NCBI GenBank assembly: GCA_003136075.1
Contig: PNBP01000068.1
Span: 1-5,023 of the forward strand
DNA: 5,023 nt
Direction of reading: 5' to 3'
Source: Methanoregula sp.
Lineage (GTDB): Archaea; Halobacteriota; Methanomicrobia; Methanomicrobiales; Methanospirillaceae
The first letter of the stretch is position 1. The number at the start of each line of letters is the position of its first letter. This document shows, piece by piece, positions 1 through 5,023 of the stretch. The notes beneath the pieces were generated by a model. The model was not told the origin of the DNA. It saw nothing but the letters and a program-made list of their open reading frames with translations, and ran no database searches. A program made the translations under genes and the position numbers.

Positions 1-37
1 CACGACGAAAAACCACTACATGTTTATGGGTCACCCG

Positions 38-73
38 CGGGGGGGTCACGCTGCCGGCCGGCACGACCCCCCG
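38..73. repeat. Strong GC-rich inverted repeat
   Basis: A run of seven G (39-45) followed by T is mirrored by A and six C (66-72). Between them is the perfect 12-base palindrome TGCCGGCCGGCA (52-63). Allowing small bulges at 47-48 and 51, nearly the whole stretch folds into one hairpin. Shorter flanking matches, ACATG at 18-22 and CATGT at 76-80, could extend the symmetry. The left flank also holds CCCGCGGG at 34-41 and two copies of GGGTCAC (28-34 and 43-49). A-runs lie on both sides (8-12 and 86-91). It could be a transcription end for a gene left of the window, a protein-binding palindrome, or a dispersed repeat. The sequence alone does not decide. Confidence 0.55.
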
Positions 74-449
74 ACCATGTCCACGAAAAAAGATGGCGCA
101 GTTCCGGTTCGATTTCATCAGATCCTTTGCGAGCACATCATGAGTTGAATACTACGGATAGTAATGTTAATTTTCAAAAAACTCCAATAGGTCAGGTTTA
201 TTGAATCCCCCTCATTTTGTGGGTTATTGTCCTATCTGAAATTGGAGAAGTACTGAGATTTGGAAATCCTGCTGATGCGGGGTGATTGCCAACACCTGTG
301 TAAGGGGAATTTTCCTCTCACATGTGGACTTATATGAACGCCCGTGATTATTCAGATGAGATTGGTTTGGTAGTTTTGTATATTCTGAATGAATGGTTCT
401 TCGCTGTTTCAATGGGATTAAAGAAATACTACAAAAAATTTGTTTGCGA

Positions 450-537
450 TGCTCCCCCGCCTCGGGGCCTCTCCGAGGCACGGCGGGGCAAAGAGTTTGA
501 ACACTCCAGAGGGAGTGCCGCGTTTTGGTGCAGCGGC
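450..537. repeat. Cluster of three adjacent hairpins; possible small RNA or palindromic repeat
   Basis: Three stem-loops stand nearly end to end. The first has the inner stem GCCTCGG (459-465) with CCGAGGC (473-479) around a 7-base loop, and an outer C-run (455-458) that can pair with GGGG (485-488). The second is CACTCC (502-507) with GGAGTG (512-517) around the tetraloop AGAG. The third is GCCGC (517-521) with GCGGC (533-537) around an 11-base loop. The block is GC-rich within AT-rich flanks. A TATA-like TTTTGTATAT (374-383) lies upstream and a short T-run (547-550) follows, so a + strand RNA from about 405 to 550 is possible. No known RNA family signature (SRP RNA, RNase P, box C/D) was recognised. 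A dispersed palindromic repeat is an equally good reading. Confidence 0.4.
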
Positions 538-759
538 GTTCATCAATTTTACGGGTATGGATGCGTCAGTTACCATCTTTGTAATCTACTAAAATTCATG
601 CCTTACCCATAAGAAAATTGAGATGATCCAAATGAATAGATCGACCACCCGGATTGCATCGTCATATACCCATTAATGAATACCCTTCGCACCAATACAT
701 TAAACAAATGCCAATCTGTCAGCCTATACTATCAACCTCCCAAAATTCATTCCAACACA

Positions 760-790
760 TTATACATCATCCAGTACCAACTATTTTCCA
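760..790 (+). promoter_or_regulatory. TATA-box promoter of thyA, probably leaderless
   Basis: TTATACAT at 760-767 is a good archaeal box A. Its centre is about 26-27 bases before the ATG at 790, which is the usual distance from the TATA box to the transcription start. Transcription would therefore begin at or within a few bases of the start codon. There is no Shine-Dalgarno motif in front of this ATG, which agrees with a leaderless mRNA. The upstream sequence AACACA could serve as a weak BRE. This is inferred from spacing only. Confidence 0.55.
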
Positions 791-1515
791 TGAGAATCAT
801 CCGGGCTCCCAGCATCGGACGGGCACACGAACAAGTCGTGAAGATGATCCTTGAAAAAGGCTGGGTACTCCAAACCGAAGATAACGAAGCAACCGTAGAA
901 TTTGAAGAAATCGCAATGCAGGTCGATACCCCGCTTGCAGAACCCGCAGTCAGCGTACATTCCCGGTTCCAGAAGAGATTTGTCGACCAGTACGCTCATG
1001 ATCTGCTGCATGGGTCCAAAGCTGCCTTTGAATACGATTACCACGGGCGGCTTTTTGACTGGGGTGAGCGCCTGATTGCCGAAGGGCAGCCGGTTCACAT
1101 CGACCAGATCGCCTATATTATCGAGAAACTTAAAAAATCGCCGGAGACCCGCCGTGCAATTGCTATCACGTGGAACCCGGTGATCGATGAAAAACTCGAT
1201 GACTGCCCCTGCCTGCAGCTGATCCAGTGCACCCTCCGCGAAGGAAAACTTCACATGCGGGGGGTCTTCCGGAGCAACGACATGCTCACGGCTGCCGGTG
1301 CAAATATGTATGCACTGGTACAGCTCCAGAAATCCATTGCAGAACAGGTCGGGGTGCCCTGTGGTACCTACACCCACATCTCGCTCGTCCCCCACATATA
1401 TTATACGAGAGACATTCACGACATCGAACCTTTCTGCGGGAAAGGAAATTATATCCAGCCGGTAAAAGAAGTCTGTCAAGCCTGCCAGCGGTGCGATCGG
1501 GCAAAATTAAGATAA
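790..1515 (+). CDS. thyA: Thymidylate synthase, archaeal ThyA type
   Basis: Makes dTMP from dUMP with a methylene-tetrahydropterin donor, the last step of de novo thymidylate synthesis, in the cytoplasm. In methanogens the donor is presumably a tetrahydromethanopterin derivative (family knowledge). The 241-residue protein keeps the ThyA catalytic frame at a constant offset of five from the E. coli enzyme: TRRAIAITWN with the phosphate-binding arginines R121/R122, catalytic C141 in DCPCLQLIQ with Q146 five residues on, RSND at 161-164, N172, and HIY at 202-204. It is shorter than the bacterial enzyme (264 residues) and differs at both ends. The tail carries C229, C232 and C235 as CxxCxxC instead of the usual bacterial C-terminus. 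The ATG at 790 was chosen over an in-frame ATG at 676 because it starts the recognisable protein and sits at the correct distance from a TATA box; the extra 38 residues read low-complexity, G-poor DNA. tRNA-Gln follows 54 bases later on the same strand. Confidence 0.93.
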   Translation: MRIIRAPSIGRAHEQVVKMILEKGWVLQTEDNEATVEFEEIAMQVDTPLAEPAVSVHSRFQKRFVDQYAHDLLHGSKAAFEYDYHGRLFDWGERLIAEGQPVHIDQIAYIIEKLKKSPETRRAIAITWNPVIDEKLDDCPCLQLIQCTLREGKLHMRGVFRSNDMLTAAGANMYALVQLQKSIAEQVGVPCGTYTHISLVPHIYYTRDIHDIEPFCGKGNYIQPVKEVCQACQRCDRAKLR

Positions 1516-1531
1516 CCGTATTGTCCGTCAC

Positions 1532-1539
1532 TTTAATTA
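1532..1539 (+). promoter_or_regulatory. TATA-like box of the tRNA-Gln gene
   Basis: TTTAATTA lies in the short gap between the thyA stop and the tRNA. A start about 26 bases downstream of its centre would fall near 1561, giving a leader of roughly nine bases before the mature tRNA 5' end. The A/T stretch TAAAAAATAA at 1551-1560 is too close to the tRNA to be box A at normal spacing. Read-through from thyA is an alternative. Confidence 0.4.
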
Positions 1540-1569
1540 GGCAACAGCGGTAAAAAATAAGAGGCATAT

Positions 1570-1642
<73 letters not shown>

Positions 1643-1665
1643 TTTCTTTTCCGTTTTGCTTTTTT
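1643..1665 (+). terminator. T-rich terminator after tRNA-Gln
   Basis: Immediately after the tRNA come TTTCTTTT (1643-1650), TTTT (1654-1657) and TTTTTT (1660-1665), with no hairpin. Repeated T-tracts like these are the typical intrinsic stop signal of archaeal RNA polymerase. They also separate the tRNA from the convergent DUF1614 gene, whose stop lies at 1698. Confidence 0.6.
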
Positions 1666-1697
1666 AAGAGCCGTTGCCCCGTACGATGCTGGAAACA

Positions 1698-2417
1698 TCA
1701 TGCAATCAGCGCAGACAGGATACAGCTGATAAAAACTGCACCGAAGGTTCCTGCGCCGCCAATACTGATCTGCGGCACTTCAAGGTTTTTTGCAGCAGGA
1801 AGATGCGCGATATTTGCACCAAGCAGGGTTCCAAACACACCGCTGACAAATGCAATCACTCCCGCAGAAAGTCCTATCTGCCCGGACAGGAAAAATCCAA
1901 CAAGGAGCGCAGTAAGTCCGGGAATAAACAACGGTGATCGTATCCCAACACCGGTAAGGGAACGTGTAGTCACATACGCAACCGCGGCAACTATCAGAAT
2001 ACCGGCGATCACATACTCCACCAGTGATGAATTTGAAACTAGAAGAGCGCGGTACAGGAAATACAGCGATACCGCAACGGGAATGACGGCCCCCCCGAAA
2101 TTCAGCGATATAATTGTGTCCCAGACAGGGGTGTCTGCCCATGCAGTATCAACGGTGGTCATCGACATCCCCTCTTCATGCGAAATCCTTACGGTATCAC
2201 GGCGGATCTTCCAGAGAGGGATATTGATGAAACTGCCCAGAAGCATCAGCAGGACAACCACAACCGCGGCAATCCATGAAAATCCCAGACGGGTGAATGC
2301 TTCACCGATTAGCCCGAGGAACAGGAGCGGTATGATCAGAACGATAAGCCCGATGACGATGATAATCCCGAGAACAGACAACGGGCCGGCAGAGTAAAAA
2401 TGAACTCCATCACTCAT
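1698..2417 (-). CDS. DUF1614-family integral membrane protein
   Basis: A 239-residue, very hydrophobic protein that matches my recollection of the DUF1614 family, common in methanogens and of unknown function. About seven membrane spans can be read at roughly residues 11-38, 48-68, 107-126, 134-150, 161-177, 184-203 and 223-239. A soluble loop of about 35 residues lies between spans 2 and 3. Conserved-looking glycine-rich pieces are NFGGAVIPVAVSLY (106-119), GTLLGANIAHLP (196-207) and GGAGTFGAVF (220-229); these could line a channel or pocket, but this is a guess. It ends within the last span, with no tail. The start at 2417 is preferred because GGTGA lies nine bases upstream. An ATG at 2426 would add MIP and overlap the flpA stop as ATGA, but leaves almost no spacing to that site. 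It is the last gene of the nop5-flpA operon and converges with tRNA-Gln. Confidence 0.8.
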   Translation of the reverse strand: MSDGVHFYSAGPLSVLGIIIVIGLIVLIIPLLFLGLIGEAFTRLGFSWIAAVVVVLLMLLGSFINIPLWKIRRDTVRISHEEGMSMTTVDTAWADTPVWDTIISLNFGGAVIPVAVSLYFLYRALLVSNSSLVEYVIAGILIVAAVAYVTTRSLTGVGIRSPLFIPGLTALLVGFFLSGQIGLSAGVIAFVSGVFGTLLGANIAHLPAAKNLEVPQISIGGAGTFGAVFISCILSALIA

Positions 2418-2422
2418 AGGTA

Positions 2423-3034
2423 TCATTCACCTTCCGCTCTTTTACCAATGATCGCTGCATGGTCCCGGTGGTACGGCGCAAGCCAGACACTTTCCCTAAT
2501 GACCATTCCTGACGCCTCCAGAATCTCCAGTGTATCATGGAAAACTTCGGCAGGCTCTTTTCTCACATCCACGCTCCGGGTCTTGAGCATGAGGATAAGA
2601 CTGCCACCGTTTTTCAGAAAAGGAGCGTTCCTTATCGCAATCGCAGCCTGGTCCGGCTGCGCCACATCCTGATACAGCAGATCAACCGGTTCAACCAAAG
2701 GGGCGTATTGCTCCGGGCGGGATGCATCTGCCATGATTGGCATCACATTTTTCCGGCGCCGCGCCACTTCGAGAAGATCCTGCATCGGGCGGGGAGCGAA
2801 CTCCACACTATAGACGACTTCGACATAGTCCGCGATATGGGATACGGTAGTCCCGTTTGCCGCACCAAGATAGAGCACCCGCATACCGGGCGTGAGTTCG
2901 ATACCGGTCCCGACATGGTACAGGGCAGACAACTTGCTCCGGTAGGGAGCCCATACCCGTGAACCGCCGAGCATCCGCTCATTATAGACCCCCCCCTCGC
3001 CTGGAGATACGAGCACATCGCCAATCCAGATCAT
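2423..3034 (-). CDS. flpA: Fibrillarin-like rRNA/tRNA 2'-O-methyltransferase
   Basis: The catalytic subunit of archaeal box C/D RNPs, transferring a methyl group from S-adenosylmethionine to the ribose 2'-OH of rRNA and tRNA at sites chosen by guide RNA, in complex with Nop5 and L7Ae. The 203-residue protein shows the Rossmann methyltransferase core: LYLGAANGTTVSH (54-66) binds SAM, VYSVEFAPRP (73-82) supplies the acidic residue E78, then come MADASRP (101-107) and LYQDVAQPDQA (120-130). K34 in YRSKL, D123, K151 and H192 in RDHAAIIG probably form the K-D-K-H catalytic set of the family (inference from position). It is shorter than most archaeal fibrillarins (around 225-230), with loss at the N-terminus before YRSKL. 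The start overlaps the nop5 stop as ATGA, with AGGAGA about ten bases upstream, so translation is likely coupled. Fibrillarin and Nop5 are commonly adjacent in archaea, which supports both calls. Confidence 0.95.
   Translation of the reverse strand: MIWIGDVLVSPGEGGVYNERMLGGSRVWAPYRSKLSALYHVGTGIELTPGMRVLYLGAANGTTVSHIADYVEVVYSVEFAPRPMQDLLEVARRRKNVMPIMADASRPEQYAPLVEPVDLLYQDVAQPDQAAIAIRNAPFLKNGGSLILMLKTRSVDVRKEPAEVFHDTLEILEASGMVIRESVWLAPYHRDHAAIIGKRAEGE
2427..2434 (-). promoter_or_regulatory. Ribosome binding site deciding the DUF1614 start
   Basis: On the - strand GAAGGTGA lies inside the last codons of flpA. It is nine bases before the ATG at 2417 but directly abuts the ATG at 2426, so the downstream ATG is the more likely start. 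Its position inside flpA implies translation coupled to that gene. Confidence 0.5.
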
Positions 3035-3915
3035 TGCGATTCGTTCTCCTTTCCTGCAGGTTCAGTCCCGATCCGGTCAATGCAAATCTGGGCGTTGTCA
3101 ATAAATGCCGGTGCAAGGCTCCCCCGGTAGTAATCCAGCCGTGCCGCAATTGCAAGTTTCCCGGCAAGCACCCGGGCAACCTTACCACGAACCGCACGCG
3201 GAGCGTTATGTACTCTCCGGTGCTGGAAAATAATCCCGTGCTTTGGAGAGGGTGCATGTGTCCGCAGGTGTGCAAAAAGTGCGGTCCGGGTACCAAGCAC
3301 CTGTATCGCGCTTCCCGGCATGCGGGAGAGATCTTTAAGCCCGCCGGCATGCGACAGGAGCCGGGCAGCAACAAGTCCTCCAATTAATGCACTCGTGTTG
3401 GGCATCACGGCACATGCACGCCCGGACACTTCGCGGGCAAGCGCAGTCCGCGTGTCCGCGAGATTGGTAATCTCTCCTGCCACCTTCCCGATTGCCCCGC
3501 CCCGGTTCCGGTCAGCAATGCTCTTTACAAGCACGTGAGCCGGTGTCCTGCGGTATTTGCGGGAAAATGAAGGGTGCCGGATCTGGTGCCAGTCGGCCAC
3601 CCGCTCGGAAAGAAGGTTGATGACCGTATCCATTTCATCAAGCGTCCTTACCATCTGGAGCAGTTCCACGTCTTTACCTGCATACTGCTCCCGCACTGCC
3701 AGTTCTGAACCTGCGATACAGACGTTCTGGAGTTTTAAAAGGTAGTCCGCCCGGTCAGCACACGCCCCGCATGCCACCGCCAGTTGCCAGTCAAGGGGGA
3801 CAAATCCATCCATACTGCCGCGAAGAGTGCGGACGCGGGAAGCTACTGCACCTGCCTCACCCTTAAACGGTGTGCACTGCCCGTCATCTACATCTCCAAA
3901 CCAGTAGGACTGCAT
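3031..3915 (-). CDS. nop5: Nop5/Nop56-type box C/D RNP core protein
   Basis: The scaffold protein of C/D guide RNPs, joining fibrillarin to the L7Ae-bound guide RNA. The 294-residue protein has the expected order. A reduced N-terminal domain (about 1-85) begins MQSYWFGD. A helical coiled-coil region (about 85-165) contains LDEMDTVINLLSERVADW, the counterpart of the family's NLLSERL-W segment. The Nop RNA-binding domain (about 170-265) has PNTSALIGGL (172-181), MPGSAIQVLGTRTALF (199-214), PKHGIIFQH (224-232) and RGKVARVLAGKLAIAARLDYY (243-263, with basic residues throughout). It is shorter than many archaeal Nop5 proteins (about 370-420) and lacks the long lysine/glutamate tail. The ATG at 3915 is chosen because the frame upstream offers only a TTG at 3990 that would run into the permease gene. 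No Shine-Dalgarno motif precedes it, suggesting a leaderless or very short-leader mRNA. Its stop overlaps the flpA start. Confidence 0.9.
   Translation of the reverse strand: MQSYWFGDVDDGQCTPFKGEAGAVASRVRTLRGSMDGFVPLDWQLAVACGACADRADYLLKLQNVCIAGSELAVREQYAGKDVELLQMVRTLDEMDTVINLLSERVADWHQIRHPSFSRKYRRTPAHVLVKSIADRNRGGAIGKVAGEITNLADTRTALAREVSGRACAVMPNTSALIGGLVAARLLSHAGGLKDLSRMPGSAIQVLGTRTALFAHLRTHAPSPKHGIIFQHRRVHNAPRAVRGKVARVLAGKLAIAARLDYYRGSLAPAFIDNAQICIDRIGTEPAGKENESQ
3045..3050 (-). promoter_or_regulatory. Ribosome binding site of flpA
   Basis: AGGAGA on the - strand, within the last codons of nop5, ends ten bases before the flpA ATG. It fixes that start and supports re-initiation at the overlapping ATGA. 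Confidence 0.6.
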
Positions 3916-3939
3916 GATAGAAACGTAAGGGTGCCCGGG

Positions 3940-3956
3940 TAAAAAAACAATGTATC
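3940..3956 (-). promoter_or_regulatory. Possible nop5 promoter and permease transcript end
   Basis: The 55-base gap between the permease stop and nop5 reads, on the - strand, GATACATTG followed by seven T and an A. The T-run (3941-3947) could end the permease transcript. TTTTTTTA also lies 25-32 bases before the nop5 ATG, the right place for a weak TATA box of a leaderless mRNA; GATACATT at about -38 is the alternative box. Neither is a strong match, so nop5 may instead be read through from upstream. Confidence 0.3.
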
Positions 3957-3970
3957 CCCGGAACTTCTGT

Positions 3971-5023
3971 TTAGATCCCGCCGATACCAAATGAGTACAG
4001 CATCACCGGCACCATGATTGCGCCCATACAATACATCCTTGACACATTGACAAGATGGGGGACAAGACCCACAACCACGGCAAGAAGGAGAATGAACGCG
4101 CCAAACGGACCGGTAAGGATAAGACATAAGGCTACAACGAACAGGATAACCACCCGGTTCAGTGTCCGGCCATTGATCCCGTTGAGCCGTGTCGCAGAGC
4201 GGGAAAGCCCCACGGTGATGCAATATGCGGCACAAGCGGCAAGCACTCCGACAACCATGAGCTCGCTCATGGAAGGGAGAGGCAGTTCAGATAATGCTAC
4301 CATCACCCCGTTACGCATCCGGGAAAGCGCGAACAATGCCGCAAGACCAATGAAGGCATTTGCCGTGTTTGCCGCACTCGTCGCAAGAACATACGCCCGG
4401 CGATCCTTGTCATAGCCAGAGACAGACGCAAGCACACCGTTTGCAGTCGCATTCGAGAGCCCGGGCAGCCACCCTACCGCGATTCCTGCGAGGGTCCCAA
4501 GAATTGAACTCTTCACGACCGTTTTATTATCAATCCGCAAACCCCGGAAATACTGGTCAGGAATCGCGCCCTGCGAAGCCGTAAGCAGCACGGAAATCCC
4601 AAAAAGTCCGGTGAGCAGGGGCATAAGTAACGCGCTGCCGCCGGCAAAGGTATGCCAGCTGAGATACGCATAGCGGAGGGTAAAAATGCCAAGAATGCCG
4701 GATACAGCAAAGATCCCCCATGCCCAGCCGGGGGCTTCACTCATCACGATCATATACCCCACCACAGCTATGAGAAGAATGCCAATGCCCCAGTCAAAGT
4801 ACGGCTGCAGGGCAGGGAGAAAAATAAAGCAGAGCACGGACAGCGGGACAGCGATGATAATTGCACACGCGCTCCCAAGGGCAGCGATGCGCACCGCTTC
4901 CTCACCGTTTCCCTCCATACAGAGGGCGTGCGCCGGGAGCACTGACAAGGACGTGTCCGGATCCGGAACACCAAGAAATGTGCTCGGAATACAATCCACA
5001 AATGTATGGGTGATAAGCGCGGT
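3971..5023 (-). CDS. TctA-like (DUF112) membrane permease, N-terminus missing
   Basis: The last 350 residues of a polytopic membrane protein. The frame is open to the window edge, so the true start lies beyond 5023; the internal GTG at 4999 is not the start. It resembles the archaeal branch of the TctA/DUF112 family, whose bacterial members form the large membrane subunit of tripartite tricarboxylate transporters. Family-like pieces, numbered from the window edge, are THTFVDCIPSTFLGVPDPDT (5-24), the glycine/proline motif GTLAGIAVGWLPGLSNA (176-192), SGYDKDRRAYVLATSAANTA (202-221) and a C-terminal RMYCMGAIMVPVMLYSFGIG. Eight or so hydrophobic spans are visible. No TctB or TctC gene follows, and archaeal members often occur without them, so the substrate and even transport itself are unproven. 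It ends 55 bases before nop5 on the same strand. Confidence 0.82.
   Translation of the reverse strand, partial: TALITHTFVDCIPSTFLGVPDPDTSLSVLPAHALCMEGNGEEAVRIAALGSACAIIIAVPLSVLCFIFLPALQPYFDWGIGILLIAVVGYMIVMSEAPGWAWGIFAVSGILGIFTLRYAYLSWHTFAGGSALLMPLLTGLFGISVLLTASQGAIPDQYFRGLRIDNKTVVKSSILGTLAGIAVGWLPGLSNATANGVLASVSGYDKDRRAYVLATSAANTANAFIGLAALFALSRMRNGVMVALSELPLPSMSELMVVGVLAACAAYCITVGLSRSATRLNGINGRTLNRVVILFVVALCLILTGPFGAFILLLAVVVGLVPHLVNVSRMYCMGAIMVPVMLYSFGIGGI

Larger units (their letters stand above)
1..759. other. Long intergenic region without a convincing gene
   Basis: No reading frame here looks like a protein. The best candidate, 322-612 on the + strand, has no ribosome binding site, and its middle part is simply a translation of a GC-rich hairpin. 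Most of the sequence is AT-rich, with two GC-rich palindromic blocks listed separately (38-73 and 450-537). Smaller symmetric elements are a near-palindrome at 303-318 (AGGGGAATTTTCCTCT) and the palindrome CACATGTG at 319-326. TATA-like stretches lie at about 328-335 and 374-384. The last part, from about 723, is almost free of G on this strand and leads into the thyA promoter. The region may hold a small RNA, repeat debris, or only regulatory DNA. Confidence 0.6.

Noticed and set aside
406..432. CRISPR-repeat-like stretch starting GTTTCAATGGGATTAAAG
   Set aside because: It resembles archaeal CRISPR repeats only at its start and occurs once; no second copy or spacer pattern exists in the window.
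531..556. Possible box C/D guide RNA on the - strand (TTGATGAAC near 540-548)
   Set aside because: The box C-like TTGATGA has no matching box D (CTGA) at a suitable distance, and no paired C'/D' boxes were found.
322..612. 96-residue open frame on the + strand
   Set aside because: No binding site and no family resemblance; its central part is the translated hairpin block, and its base composition changes sharply along its length.
676..789. 38-residue N-terminal extension of thyA from the ATG at 676
   Set aside because: The added part reads the G-poor promoter region, has no binding site, and would place the TATA box inside the gene; the protein from 790 already begins like the family.
781..1479. 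232-residue open frame antisense to thyA
   Set aside because: It is the shadow of thyA, which has all catalytic motifs; the antisense product shows no recognisable domain.
3916..3990. 25-residue extension of nop5 from a TTG at 3990
   Set aside because: It would overlap the permease end by 20 bases without a binding site; the family-like N-terminus MQSYWFGD starts at 3915.
4014..4415. 133-residue + strand open frame opposite the permease
   Set aside because: It is a shadow of the membrane protein gene, Arg/Thr/Pro-rich with no domain resemblance.

Overview
This window looks like chromosomal DNA of a methanogenic archaeon, most plausibly of the order Methanomicrobiales (an inference from gene content, not a database match). 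Archaeal markers are a fibrillarin/Nop5 pair (core proteins of box C/D RNPs), an archaeal-type thymidylate synthase, a DUF1614 membrane protein, an archaeal TctA-like (DUF112) permease, and a tRNA-Gln with no encoded CCA next to T-rich termination signals. Gene starts use either Shine-Dalgarno sites inside operons or an apparent leaderless arrangement behind a TATA box.

Layout. Positions 1-789 contain no convincing protein gene. This stretch is mostly AT-rich but carries two strongly GC-rich palindromic blocks (about 38-73 and 450-537) and ends in an almost G-free promoter/leader of about 70 bases. From 790 to 1515 on the + strand is thyA. It is followed at 1570-1642 by tRNA-Gln(CTG), which has its own TATA-like box and a T-rich tail. 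Everything downstream is on the - strand and converges on the tRNA. Read in transcription order from the right edge, it is a TctA-like permease (cut off at its N-terminus by the window end), nop5, flpA, and a DUF1614 integral membrane protein.

How the genes fit together. nop5, flpA and the DUF1614 gene are packed as an operon with two successive ATGA stop/start overlaps, so their translation is probably coupled. Nop5 and FlpA together form the methylation module of the C/D guide RNP that 2'-O-methylates rRNA and tRNA. Why a polytopic membrane protein of unknown function is coupled to them is an open question. ThyA makes dTMP, in methanogens presumably with a tetrahydromethanopterin-type C1 carrier. 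The permease is an orphan membrane protein with no visible TctB or TctC partner here.

No convincing new multi-gene system is visible. The least explained part is the structured non-coding region upstream of thyA, especially the run of three hairpins at 450-537, which could be a small RNA gene or a dispersed palindromic repeat. Compact forms of Nop5 and FlpA and a CxxCxxC tail on ThyA are secondary points of interest.
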